64,000 bases of DNA from Crocinitomicaceae bacterium (GCA_018402525.1 JAGYIR010000017.1:62001-126000), one strand, 5' to 3'. Shown: positions 34,857-43,490, counted from the stretch's first letter. Numbers and translations: made by a program. Notes: a model not told the origin generated them from the sequence alone.

Positions 34857-35750
34857 ATGAAACCGATACACTATTTAGTAACACTAATTTTACTAGTATT
34901 AGTAAACTGCTCGGAAGAGCCAAACCATTCCGCACTTGAACAAATGCTTAAGGAAGAAGCGTTAGAAAAATCAAAAATTTCTGGTGACCCTAAAAGTGTA
35001 TCGCTCGAGGACCTGTTTGAAAAGGAATATGATCGAAGCGAAACCCTTGTGTTTGAAGGGTACATTGGTGAGGTACCTACTACGGTCAGCATGACAGGTG
35101 GAAAAATGAGTGTCAGGATTTTTGCACGTAGGAATCAATCCGTAGGTAGCTACGTGAATGTAGATCTTCCAATCGGTAGAGACCCGAACCAGGTGAAGAG
35201 TTTACCTGCAAAATATACACAATCCGATTTGCACGTAACGGCAGACGACAGAACTCAATTGGGTGTAGGAGATAAGATCAAAATTACTGCGAACGATTTT
35301 TACTCGTCTACCAATTATTGCAGTTTGAAAGGTCTTAAAATAGAAAAGGTAGAGGATGTCTTTGATGATGCCGTTTTTAAAGACGCAGTTGCTTTAACGA
35401 ATGATTTAGTAAACGACACAGCGGTTAAGGAGGTTTATGGCTATATGGATGGTGTTCTTTCCATTCCTAGAGTGTTTTACACCATGGATAATTTCCTTGC
35501 TTTAAGCTTCGACAATGCAACAAACAAAGAATTTGAAAAAGTGGACGTGCGCATAGGAAGTGGCCCTAGCTCGATGAACGCATTACCTTCCAATTACACT
35601 CCAAAGGATTTAGTTATCCGTGACTTTAAAGGAGACGAGGTGAAGGGACTCAAAAAGGTACGTGTTTACGGCACATGGAAACGATACAGTTTTGTTACGT
35701 CTTCAGGACCTGGAGGTCAATACAAAGTAGAAGAGATCGTTGTTCTGTAA
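34857..35750 (+). CDS. Lipoprotein with two tandem OB-like domains
   Basis: The 297-residue protein starts with a lipoprotein signal (ILLVLVNCSEE, lipidation cysteine at residue 19). It contains two copies of a domain of roughly 100 residues, each probably an OB-like barrel of the tRNA_anti-like kind. The first runs from LVFEGYIGEVPTTVSM through VKSLPAKYTQSDLHVTADD to YCSLKGLKIEKVED. The second runs from VKEVYGYMDGVLSIPRVF through MNALPSNYTPKDLVIRDFKG to GQYKVEEIVVL. The match LP-YT--DL shows internal duplication. It is membrane-anchored, facing the periplasm or surface. No function is known and neighbours give no hint. Confidence 0.72.
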   Translation: MKPIHYLVTLILLVLVNCSEEPNHSALEQMLKEEALEKSKISGDPKSVSLEDLFEKEYDRSETLVFEGYIGEVPTTVSMTGGKMSVRIFARRNQSVGSYVNVDLPIGRDPNQVKSLPAKYTQSDLHVTADDRTQLGVGDKIKITANDFYSSTNYCSLKGLKIEKVEDVFDDAVFKDAVALTNDLVNDTAVKEVYGYMDGVLSIPRVFYTMDNFLALSFDNATNKEFEKVDVRIGSGPSSMNALPSNYTPKDLVIRDFKGDEVKGLKKVRVYGTWKRYSFVTSSGPGGQYKVEEIVVL

Positions 35751-35869
35751 ACTAAGCGCAGGACTTACTTTTTAGGACATTCAAGTTTATACTTTATAAG
35801 GACAGCTTCTAGCGATTTGTAATACTCGTTTTAGTCGTAATAGCTACAAAACCGCCTCTAGCTGAAATA

Positions 35870-36559
35870 TTAATTTTTCACACTTCCTATTAGTTCCTTA
35901 ATGATTCCCATGTCTACGCGCTCAAATGGGTGAGGCTGACCCAGCAGCTTTTCTAAACGGGCGTTTGGAATCAACGAGGATATCTGTTCCGACTCATGAA
36001 CTGTCACCATAGTGTCGTCCAAGCCTATTGCTATAGTTACATCGTTTATAACTTGAGCAAATTCAGCTTCTGAAATTTTAGCTCCACTTCCTAAATTAAC
36101 CATCATCTGTGCCGTCTTGTTCATTACTCTTTTCCAATCCGATGGAAAGTGATCATTCTTCAATTTCTCCGCAAACTTCGGAACTTTCTCTTCAATTTTC
36201 TCTGGGTTCAACATCTTAACCTCTCTTGCCGCTGACGTCTCAGTCCAGTCGAATTTAGTGCCATAAGTGACTATTCGATCTACCAAGTCTGGTTGCCTTA
36301 ACGCTAAATTCAACGCAACATACCCTCCCATACTGTATCCAAAAATGGAAACACATGGTAAATTGTTTGCGGACATAAAGTCGATTACATTCTGTGTAAA
36401 TAGATCAATAGAAAAGGCCTCATTGGATTCATCTCCACCATGCCCCGAAAAGTTGAACGCATGTACATCAAATTCCTCCATTAATAATTTCTTGATAGGT
36501 TCCATTTGAACTTTACTCCCCAGGGCTCCGTGTAAGAGCAGTATGCTTGGTTTTTCCAT
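35870..36559 (-). CDS. Alpha/beta hydrolase
   Basis: I start at Met 36559 (MEKPSILLLHGALGSKVQME). The upstream 19 in-frame codons from 36616 are not family-like. The protein of about 229 residues shows the oxyanion-hole motif LLLHGALGS, the nucleophile elbow VSIFGYSMGGYVALNLAL with the catalytic serine, and a terminal His in LLGQPHPFERVDM. Family members are esterases, lipases, or C-C hydrolases; the substrate cannot be told. It is a single gene, divergent from the CrtI-like flavoprotein with about 100 bp between the starts. Confidence 0.88.
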   Translation of the reverse strand: MEKPSILLLHGALGSKVQMEPIKKLLMEEFDVHAFNFSGHGGDESNEAFSIDLFTQNVIDFMSANNLPCVSIFGYSMGGYVALNLALRQPDLVDRIVTYGTKFDWTETSAAREVKMLNPEKIEEKVPKFAEKLKNDHFPSDWKRVMNKTAQMMVNLGSGAKISEAEFAQVINDVTIAIGLDDTMVTVHESEQISSLIPNARLEKLLGQPHPFERVDMGIIKELIGSVKN

Positions 36560-36665
36560 TTTGCACTTGCTTAATACTTGAGCATAAAAATAACCATTTT
36601 GAATACTTTCAAGCACCGCATTAATTCAGTAATTCTTTTTACCTTGTCACGCAATATTTCTATGC

Positions 36666-38375
36666 ATGAGAGAAATTAACCCAAAAGAGCACTACGAAGT
36701 GGTGATTATTGGTGGTGGAATCAGTGGTTTGACCTCAGCTGCGCTTTTCAGTAAGGTCGGTATTTCTTGTTGCGTTATTGAAATGGACAATCGGCCTGGT
36801 GGTTATTTAGCAGGATTTAGAAGACATGATTTTCGTTTTGATTCAGCAATTCACTGGCTCAACAATTGTGGTCCCAATGGTTTGGTGACCAAAATTTTCA
36901 AAATTATTGGGGATGATTACCCCAAATGTCGTGATCAACACCACATTCGCCGCTTTGTCAGCGATGAATTCGACTACCTAGTGACAAACAACCCAGACGA
37001 ATTGCGTGACCAGTGGATCAAAGAATTTCCTCACGAAAAAAAGGGTATTCTTCGCTTTTTCAAAGACGCTAAAAAAATTGGAAAATCGTTTGATCGATAT
37101 GAGAAGTTAAGTCGAACAATGAACAGCATGAAGTGGTACGAATATCCAGTACACGGAATTAAAATGCTCCGCTTTGCGATGCCGTTCATTCCACATGTGC
37201 GCTTTACTGGAAATGAAGGATTAAAAAAAGGATTGAACCGTTATTTCAAAGACGAGAAATTGCACCGTGTTTTTTGTTCAGAACCTGACGTACTTTCCTG
37301 CCTCATTCCAATTTCATGGGCATACATCAAAGATTTTCAGCTTCCTCCAGATGGAGGAAGTCAAAGTTTTCCTGAATGGCTTATGTATGCGACGGAAAAA
37401 ATGGGTGGAGACATTTTCTTCAAATCAAAAGTGAAAGAAGTAATTGTTCAGGATAACAAGGCGCGCGGTGTTCGTTTGGATCATCGTGGAAAGGAATATG
37501 AAATCAAAAGCGACTTCGTCGTGGCAGCGTGTGATGCTGAAACACTGTTCGAAAAAATGTTGCCCAGCAAGGCTATTCCGGAAAAAATGATTGATAAATT
37601 AAAAGGCGCTCCATTGTATGCCTCTGCACTCACAGTTGCGTTAGGAATTGATTGTCCCGCGGAGGAATTAGGCCTAGGAGAAGAAATCGTTTTCCTTGCC
37701 GACCCTTCTGTTCCAAGGGATGAATTAGGAAAGGGTGACCCTCACAACAGCGGAATTCACATCTTAGCTTCTACTGTGCGTGATAAATCATTGTCTTTGC
37801 CAGAACATGGGACAATTACCCTTTTTATTCCCGCATGGATGGATAATAACAACAATTGGGAGTGTGAAATCGACAAGAATGGCAACTACATCCGAGGGGA
37901 AAAATACAATGCACTGAAACAAAAGTACGCCGACATTCTCATTGATCGCGTTGAGGAAAAATTGATTCCCAACCTACGCAAACACATTCTTTATTGTGAT
38001 GTCGCAACACCAATTACGCACCATCGCTATACTGGCAATAAGAACGGAACAATGATGGCGCAAAAACCGGGAAAAGAAAATTACCAAGGAAAAGTGGCAT
38101 CGTACTTAACCCCTGTCGACAATTTATTTTTGAGTGGACATTGGGCTGATTTAGGAGGTGGAATTCCAATCGCAATAAAATCTTCGATCAACACAACATT
38201 GCTTGTCCTTCAGAAGAGAGACAAAAAGCGCTTCAAATTGCTCGCTAAGTACATGGATGGGAAATTGAGCCACGAAAAATTGAAATCTTCCGATTTACTC
38301 GTTTCTTACGACAATTCCTGGGTAAAAGACCCAACTCCAGCACAGAAAAAAATGAAACGACGAGAAGAGGAGTAA
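36666..38375 (+). CDS. CrtI/retinol-saturase-like FAD-dependent oxidoreductase
   Basis: The 569-residue protein starts with the FAD-binding motif VVIIGGGISGLTSAALFSKV and DNRPGGYLAGFRRHDFRFDS, typical of the phytoene desaturase/NAD(P)-FAD amine-oxidase superfamily. LPPDGGSQSFPEWLMYATEK GGD-type and KEVIVQDNKARGVRLD correspond to the central region, and LFLSGHWADLGGGIPIAIKS near residue 480 is the C-terminal FAD motif. It may desaturate or isomerise a carotenoid or other lipid. Without crtB nearby the substrate is unknown. It precedes the TPR-SpoIIE gene by 66 bp. Confidence 0.86.
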   Translation: MREINPKEHYEVVIIGGGISGLTSAALFSKVGISCCVIEMDNRPGGYLAGFRRHDFRFDSAIHWLNNCGPNGLVTKIFKIIGDDYPKCRDQHHIRRFVSDEFDYLVTNNPDELRDQWIKEFPHEKKGILRFFKDAKKIGKSFDRYEKLSRTMNSMKWYEYPVHGIKMLRFAMPFIPHVRFTGNEGLKKGLNRYFKDEKLHRVFCSEPDVLSCLIPISWAYIKDFQLPPDGGSQSFPEWLMYATEKMGGDIFFKSKVKEVIVQDNKARGVRLDHRGKEYEIKSDFVVAACDAETLFEKMLPSKAIPEKMIDKLKGAPLYASALTVALGIDCPAEELGLGEEIVFLADPSVPRDELGKGDPHNSGIHILASTVRDKSLSLPEHGTITLFIPAWMDNNNNWECEIDKNGNYIRGEKYNALKQKYADILIDRVEEKLIPNLRKHILYCDVATPITHHRYTGNKNGTMMAQKPGKENYQGKVASYLTPVDNLFLSGHWADLGGGIPIAIKSSINTTLLVLQKRDKKRFKLLAKYMDGKLSHEKLKSSDLLVSYDNSWVKDPTPAQKKMKRREEE

Positions 38376-38430
38376 TCGAAATAAACATTACGTTCTAAAG
38401 CGAATTGCATCCAACTTTCAATTACTTTTC

Positions 38431-38438
38431 TATTTTTG
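38431..38438 (+). promoter_or_regulatory. TAnnTTTG box 3 nt before ATG (leaderless promoter)
   Basis: A perfect TATTTTTG is followed by AGT and then the ATG at 38442. The last bases of the box could be read as a TTG start, but the position of the box argues that translation starts at the ATG. Confidence 0.5.
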
Positions 38439-38441
38439 AGT

Positions 38442-40379
38442 ATGAAACAGCTTGTTTTTCTGATACTTCTGCTTTTCTCTTGTACTCTCTTCGCTCAGAA
38501 AGAAGAACCTGACACCTGTGTTGCGCGCGTAGAGACTATTCTTGATCTGCGAAAAAAAGCAGTAGCATACGACAACGCCGCGGCCCTAGCATGGCAAACG
38601 GGACAATACGCGCAGACCTTGGAATATACCAAGCGTGGACTTAAAATTGCCGAAGAAAACAACTACAAAGACTTGCAAGCTGGTTTGCTAAACAACCGTG
38701 GTATTGCGTACGACTATTTGGGTGATTATACCGCTTCACTCACCAATTATTTCAAAGCCTTACGTATTCAAGAAACATTGGATGATCCAGACATGGAGGC
38801 TAAAATATTGAGCAACATTGGGCTGATATACTCCAACCAGGAATTGAATGAAAAAGCGTTGGATTATCATAAAAAAGCGTTGGAAATCAACACTGAATTG
38901 AACGACATGCGAGGTGTTTCGGTCGCTCTCAACAACATTGCCATTGTCTATATCAAACAAAATGACTTTGAAAAAGCCATTGAGAATTATTTGGAGTGCA
39001 TCCGAATTGATAAAATTATTAAAGATGAACGTGGACTAGGAGATGATTACAACAACATCGGTATTTGCTACATGGAACTTCAGCAGTTTGATAAGGCAAT
39101 GACCTATTTTATGAATGCGCTGGAGATTCGTAAAAAAATGAATAATCCACACGGCGTTTCTGAAACCTACACAAATATCGCTACCAACTATTTGAAACAG
39201 AAAAATTACCAGAAAGCACGTGAATACTTTCTACTTGCCATTCCAATTTGTGAAGAAATTGGCAGCAAAGAATCATTAAAATACGTATACGAAAACTTGT
39301 ACGAACTTGAACAAACGTTGAATAACACCGCTGCCGCATTTGACTATTATAAATTGTACATTTCCTACAAAGACAGTATTGACAATACCGATCACGCGCG
39401 GATGCAAACCGAGTTAGAACTCAATTACAACTACGATAAAGAAAAGGAACGCACACGCCTACTCCAAGAGAAAAAAGAAGAGCGCGCTATGATAATTCTG
39501 TATTCAGTGATTGCCGTTTTGCTGTTAATTCTTGTGTTTTCTTTCTTACTTTTCAAACGATGGAAATATGCGCAACAACAGCAAGTAATTATCGAAGAGA
39601 AAAATGAATTGGTGCAACAGAAAAACGATGAAATTCTAGACTCCATCAACTATGCAAAACGGATTCAAACTGCTATTTTGCCTTCATCGGAACAAATCAC
39701 CGCACTCATCCCGAATCACTTTGTCACATATTTTCCAAAAGACATCGTTGCTGGAGATTTTTACTGGATCGAAGAAACACCTCGTCATATCTTTATTGCG
39801 GCAGCAGATTGTACAGGACACGGAGTTCCTGGAGCCATGATGAGCGTGGTTTGTCACAATGCCCTGAACCGCTCCGTCAAAGAGTTTCAAATGACCTTGC
39901 CCGGAGAAATTTTAGACAAAACCCGAGAAATTATCATCGAAGAACTTTCTAAAAGTGAACAACAAGTTAAAGATGGAATGGACATTTCGCTGTGCGTGAT
40001 TGAGCGTCAGAAAAAGGAAATGCAATGGGCGGGAGCAAATAATCCACTCTGGGTATATCGTGCGGGGAAAACGGTACTCGAAGAGTGGAAGGGCGACAAA
40101 CAGCCGATTGGAAGTCATTGGGAGCTGAAACCATTTACATCACATCCCATTCCTGTCAGCTCCGAAGATCGTTTCTATCTATTTACCGATGGATTTGTGG
40201 ATCAATTTGGGGGACCAAACGGCAAGAAATTGATGAGCAAAGTGTTTAAACAGCTCCTTTTAGATTCGGCGCACATGGATTTAGTCGCTCAGCAACACTA
40301 CTTGGAGGCGTACTTCAACGACTGGAAAGGCGACTTGCCACAAGTCGATGATGTATGTGTTCTTTGCATTATGCTCTAA
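38442..40379 (+). CDS. TPR-SpoIIE PP2C-type phosphatase (signalling protein)
   Basis: The 645-residue protein has a signal peptide or N-terminal anchor (LVFLILLLFSCTLFAQKEE). About seven tetratricopeptide repeats (residues 40-340) follow, for example NNRGIAYDYLGDYTASLTNY and NNIGICYMELQQFDKAMTYF. A membrane span comes next (MIILYSVIAVLLLILVFSFL, near 350-370), then a short coiled coil and a C-terminal SpoIIE-type PP2C domain: FPKDIVAGDFYWIEET with metal-binding Asp, ADCTGHGVPGAMMSVVCHNA, and GDLPQVDDVCVLCI at the end. The TPRs face the periplasm and the phosphatase the cytoplasm. Such proteins dephosphorylate anti-anti-sigma or regulator proteins; the target here is unknown. Confidence 0.9.
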   Translation: MKQLVFLILLLFSCTLFAQKEEPDTCVARVETILDLRKKAVAYDNAAALAWQTGQYAQTLEYTKRGLKIAEENNYKDLQAGLLNNRGIAYDYLGDYTASLTNYFKALRIQETLDDPDMEAKILSNIGLIYSNQELNEKALDYHKKALEINTELNDMRGVSVALNNIAIVYIKQNDFEKAIENYLECIRIDKIIKDERGLGDDYNNIGICYMELQQFDKAMTYFMNALEIRKKMNNPHGVSETYTNIATNYLKQKNYQKAREYFLLAIPICEEIGSKESLKYVYENLYELEQTLNNTAAAFDYYKLYISYKDSIDNTDHARMQTELELNYNYDKEKERTRLLQEKKEERAMIILYSVIAVLLLILVFSFLLFKRWKYAQQQQVIIEEKNELVQQKNDEILDSINYAKRIQTAILPSSEQITALIPNHFVTYFPKDIVAGDFYWIEETPRHIFIAAADCTGHGVPGAMMSVVCHNALNRSVKEFQMTLPGEILDKTREIIIEELSKSEQQVKDGMDISLCVIERQKKEMQWAGANNPLWVYRAGKTVLEEWKGDKQPIGSHWELKPFTSHPIPVSSEDRFYLFTDGFVDQFGGPNGKKLMSKVFKQLLLDSAHMDLVAQQHYLEAYFNDWKGDLPQVDDVCVLCIML

Positions 40380-40419
40380 ATCATCCCGTTCAGCAATTTT
40401 CTCTTCGAATAAATAATAC

Positions 40420-40427
40420 TAAGTTTG
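40420..40427 (+). promoter_or_regulatory. TAnnTTTG -7 promoter box for FKBP gene
   Basis: A perfect TAAGTTTG ends 22 nt before the FKBP ATG at 40450. Confidence 0.55.
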
Positions 40428-40449
40428 TAAGCTTAAAACATATTTAAGC

Positions 40450-40956
40450 ATGACGATTAAAGAAAACATGGTGGTTTCATTGAGCTACAAGCTGACCAAT
40501 CACAAAACAGGTGAAACAATTGAAGAAACGTCAAACGACAATCCAATGGTATTTTTGACAGGCGTTGGAGGGGTAATTCCACAGTTTGAAGAAAACATCG
40601 ACGGGAAAAAAGTGGGCGATGCTTTTGCGTTTCACATTGAAGCGGATATGGCGTATGGATCTCCAAGTGAAGAGAAGGTTGCCATGATTCCAATCGATGT
40701 ATTCAGAGATGAAAAGGGTGTTTTTGACGAAGCATATTTTGTTCCAGGCGCATTAATCCCAATGTCAGACAACGAAGGAAATCACTTGCGTGGAAAAATT
40801 TTAGAGGTGACATCAGACTCGATCAAAATGGATTTCAATCATCCTTTAGCGGGAATGGATTTACAATTTGAAGGAAGTATCCTAAATGTACGCGAAGCAA
40901 CTAAAGATGAGTTGGATCACGGACATGTGCATGGAGAAGGTGGACATCAGCATTAA
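40450..40956 (+). CDS. SlyD-like FKBP-type peptidyl-prolyl cis-trans isomerase
   Basis: The 168-residue cytoplasmic protein has the SlyD layout: an N-terminal half of the FKBP fold (MVVSLSYKLTNHKTGETIEE, FLTGVGGVIPQFEENIDGKK, DAFAFHIEADMAYG), an insert-in-flap chaperone domain (residues about 70-125), and the C-terminal strand DFNHPLAGMDLQFEGSILNV. The tail is histidine-rich (DELDHGHVHGEGGHQH), as in SlyD, where it binds nickel. It catalyses proline isomerisation and acts as a folding chaperone. It has its own TAAGTTTG promoter. Confidence 0.93.
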   Translation: MTIKENMVVSLSYKLTNHKTGETIEETSNDNPMVFLTGVGGVIPQFEENIDGKKVGDAFAFHIEADMAYGSPSEEKVAMIPIDVFRDEKGVFDEAYFVPGALIPMSDNEGNHLRGKILEVTSDSIKMDFNHPLAGMDLQFEGSILNVREATKDELDHGHVHGEGGHQH

Positions 40957-41035
40957 AATAGTTGAATTACAATACAGGTTTTAAACGCTATGGGCGCTAG
41001 GTAAGGGGAAGTGGTTATTGGCGAAATAAGAACAC

Positions 41036-41080
41036 CCTGTCTGCCGACAGGCAGGAAAGGCATCAACATCGTTGATGTTG
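41036..41080. repeat. Paired intergenic hairpins (CCTGTC/GACAGG and CAACATC/GATGTTG)
   Basis: A 20-nt imperfect palindrome at 41036-41055 can fold two ways: CCTGTC with GACAGG around TGCC, or TGCC with GGCA around GACA. Ten bases later CAACATC-GTT-GATGTTG (41064-41080) forms another perfect 7-bp hairpin. Words of this CTGTCTGCC/GGCAGG type recur between genes in Bacteroidota genomes. Position after the FKBP gene suggests a 3' end element. I see no gene in 40957-41182. Confidence 0.5.
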
Positions 41081-41142
41081 GGATGAATAATTAATTCTCA
41101 CCAATTCAACCAAAATAATCCGTGTAAACAAAAATAAACTTA

Positions 41143-41150
41143 TACTTTTG
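41143..41150 (+). promoter_or_regulatory. TAnnTTTG -7 promoter box
   Basis: A perfect TACTTTTG ends 32 nt before the ATG of the small basic exported protein at 41183. Confidence 0.55.
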
Positions 41151-41182
41151 TCGTTCAGTTAATTAACAAAACACAAACATTC

Positions 41183-41386
41183 ATGAAGTTTTTAATTTTA
41201 TTCCTTGTCATCTCATGTTCTTTTGGAGCGGCTGCAACCACTATGGATGGAGCATCAAAAAAAGAAATCACTACTGAATTTTCAATTGGAGGTGACAAAG
41301 GAAAGAAGGCGCGCAAGAACAAGCGCATCAACAAAAAGAGAAAGCGTAAATGTCAGAAGTTCGGTAGACGTTCGTTTGCTGGATAA
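41183..41386 (+). CDS. Small secreted, strongly basic protein
   Basis: The 67-residue protein has a signal peptide (MKFLILFLVISCSFGAAAT). The short mature part is dominated by Lys/Arg (DKGKKARKNKRINKKRKRKC) and ends QKFGRRSFAG. With its own TACTTTTG promoter and its own strong terminator it is a single-gene unit, probably well expressed. I do not recognise the family. The charge suggests binding to anionic surface glycans, lipid A or nucleic acid, or an antimicrobial-type peptide (inference). The overlapping ORF in another frame (41205-41396) is a shadow. Confidence 0.7.
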   Translation: MKFLILFLVISCSFGAAATTMDGASKKEITTEFSIGGDKGKKARKNKRINKKRKRKCQKFGRRSFAG

Positions 41387-41416
41387 CATCTGCTGAATGG
41401 GAAACCCAACCAAGAG

Positions 41417-41491
41417 AAGGACTTGCTTGTTCCGGATGGTTCGAAATCAATTTTGGTTTTGTGCAATCACTGAAAAAGCAAGTCCTTTTTT
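41417..41491 (+). terminator. Long-stem terminator after small basic protein gene
   Basis: AAGGACTTGCTT (41417-41428) pairs perfectly over 12 bp with AAGCAAGTCCTT (41476-41487), and T residues continue to 41491. The intervening 47 nt can hold an inner structure. The long base-paired ends and U tract indicate an intrinsic terminator. Confidence 0.75.
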
Positions 41492-41548
41492 ATTACTTCA
41501 CTGGTATAAACGACGAATTCATTTATCTTTAGTCTCTCAGTAATTCGT

Positions 41549-42913
41549 ATGGCTAAAGTAAAATCAGCTTTTTTTTGTCAAAATTGTGGGTTTGACACCC
41601 CAAAATGGCTCGGAAAATGTCCTTCTTGCAACGAATGGAACACGTTTGTGGAGGAAGTAGTACAAAAACAACTTCCGCAGCAAATCGTTGCATTTTCTAA
41701 ATCAGGAAAAGCGGCCAAATCGCAATCGCTGCAGTCCATCGAAAAACAAGAACACCGTAGAACCATCTTGAGTGACAAAGAACTGAACCGCGTTTTAGGA
41801 GGAGGATTGGTCGCCGGATCACTGATCTTATTCGGTGGCGAACCAGGAATTGGTAAGTCGACCTTGTTATTGCAACTAGCCGTTACGACGCCCAACCTGA
41901 AAGTGCTGTATGTTTCTGGAGAAGAAAGCGATCAGCAAATAAAAATGCGCTCCGAACGCATCGGGGTTGCGAATGAAAATTGTTTTATTCTCACCGAGAC
42001 CAATATTGAAAACATTTTTAAACAAGCCGAAGACGTACAACCGCAACTTGTGGTCATTGACTCCATTCAAACTTTGTATTCTTCGCACATTGAAAGTTCA
42101 CCGGGCAGTATTTCACAAGTGAGGGAATGCACCGCACAACTGTTGCGTTACGCCAAACTTTCAAATATTCCCGTTTTTCTGATTGGACACATTACCAAGG
42201 AAGGCTCACTTGCGGGACCAAAAGTCCTCGAACACATGGTCGATGCTGTGTTGCAGTTTGAAGGAGATAGAAATCACGTCTACCGCTTGCTCCGATCGAT
42301 TAAAAACCGTTTTGGAAGCACGAACGAACTCGGCATTTATGAAATGTTGGGGACAGGATTGCGACAGGTTGAAAATCCTTCAGAGATCTTAATTACGAAC
42401 ACGGACAGTTCGTTGAGTGGAATTTCCATTGGTGCTACACTCGAAGGCATGCGTCCGATGTTGATTGAAGTCCAAGCGTTGGTAAGTTCCGCGGCATATG
42501 GAACACCTCAGCGCTCTTCTACTGGTTTTGATGGAAAACGCTTGAACATGCTATTAGCGGTGATGGAAAAGCGCTGTGGGTTTAAACTCGGTGCAAAAGA
42601 CGTCTTCCTCAACATTGCAGGTGGAATTAAAGTCGACGATCCAGCACTAGACTTGGCGGTTGTCGCTTCTGTGCTGTCTTCCAATACAGACTTACCCATT
42701 TCCAACAAGATTTGTCTTTCTGCAGAAGTCGGTTTGTCTGGAGAAGTCCGCCCTGTAAACAGAATTGACCAACGCATTTACGAAGCAGAAAAATTGGGCT
42801 TTGAAAAAATCATTATCTCCAAGTACAACAAGGGCATTCACCAAAAGGATTTTAACATCACACTCGTGCAGTGCGGCAAGATGGAAGAAGTGGTGCGTGC
42901 GTTGTTTGGATAA
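41549..42913 (+). CDS. radA: DNA repair protein RadA
   Basis: RadA (Sms) is a RecA-like helicase that extends recombination intermediates. The 454-residue protein shows an N-terminal zinc finger with cysteines 10, 13, 24 and 27 (FCQNCGFDTPKWLGKCPSC), and Walker A LFGGEPGIGKSTLLLQLA. The RadA-specific motif KNRFGSTNELGIYEM follows, and a C-terminal Lon-protease-like domain includes GGIKVDDPALDLAVVASVLS and AEVGLSGEVRPV. It is complete. A near-consensus TATCTTTA lies about 20 nt upstream. Confidence 0.96.
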   Translation: MAKVKSAFFCQNCGFDTPKWLGKCPSCNEWNTFVEEVVQKQLPQQIVAFSKSGKAAKSQSLQSIEKQEHRRTILSDKELNRVLGGGLVAGSLILFGGEPGIGKSTLLLQLAVTTPNLKVLYVSGEESDQQIKMRSERIGVANENCFILTETNIENIFKQAEDVQPQLVVIDSIQTLYSSHIESSPGSISQVRECTAQLLRYAKLSNIPVFLIGHITKEGSLAGPKVLEHMVDAVLQFEGDRNHVYRLLRSIKNRFGSTNELGIYEMLGTGLRQVENPSEILITNTDSSLSGISIGATLEGMRPMLIEVQALVSSAAYGTPQRSSTGFDGKRLNMLLAVMEKRCGFKLGAKDVFLNIAGGIKVDDPALDLAVVASVLSSNTDLPISNKICLSAEVGLSGEVRPVNRIDQRIYEAEKLGFEKIIISKYNKGIHQKDFNITLVQCGKMEEVVRALFG

Positions 42914-42940
42914 TTATATTTTTAACCTAAACAATTCATT

Positions 42941-43351
42941 ATGAAAGCATTTTTCATTCTCGCCCTCGGTTTTTTGGTGTACGCGTGCGGTTCCACACAA
43001 GAAGCAACCCCAGTTAAAAACAAAACAGCAGACACTCCCACCGAAGACGGAAGATACATTATCACCGCACCTATTGTTCTCAAGAACTTTGTTCTCAAAA
43101 ACGCAAAAGTCTCCGAGCATTCCGAATACTACGTACAGCGTTCCATTCAAGATTACTTCATCAAGTTCTGCGAAGGAAACGTAACCGTTGCCGAATTGGA
43201 AAAGCACCTCAACAAACAAAAAGGCGACATCAAATCCTTAACCCTAGAAATTGAAATCAAAGACGGACTGTGGGACAGCTGCGATCATTCTGAAATGGTA
43301 CAGAGCCGAACAGGGCCGTATATTGTGATTTATAGGATTTTGGAGGAGTAG
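42941..43351 (+). CDS. Lipoprotein of unknown function
   Basis: The 136-residue protein has a lipobox (LGFLVYACGST, lipidation cysteine at residue 16), a short Thr/Pro linker, and a compact mixed alpha/beta domain (YVQRSIQDYFIKFCEGNVTV, KSLTLEIEIKDGLWDSCDHS). No family is recognised. It lies 27 bp after radA on the same strand and may share its transcript. It is the last gene before the AT-rich accessory block. Confidence 0.68.
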   Translation: MKAFFILALGFLVYACGSTQEATPVKNKTADTPTEDGRYIITAPIVLKNFVLKNAKVSEHSEYYVQRSIQDYFIKFCEGNVTVAELEKHLNKQKGDIKSLTLEIEIKDGLWDSCDHSEMVQSRTGPYIVIYRILEE

Positions 43352-43466
43352 GCATTTGGTGAATAAAACACCAACACAATTTTATTTTTTCAACATGTAT
43401 TATCTTTAATACAAATAATATTTACCAAAGGTGTACATATAAACAAGTTAGTAGCAATAGAATATT

Positions 43467-43474
43467 TAAATTTG
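43467..43474 (+). promoter_or_regulatory. TAnnTTTG -7 promoter box
   Basis: A perfect TAAATTTG ends 16 nt before the ATG at 43491. Confidence 0.55.
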
Positions 43475-43490
43475 CGCAAAAAAATAAAAA

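Noticed and set aside
41205-41396. 63-residue ORF overlapping the small basic secreted protein
   Set aside because: The other frame has the signal peptide, promoter distance and basic tail; this one has none.
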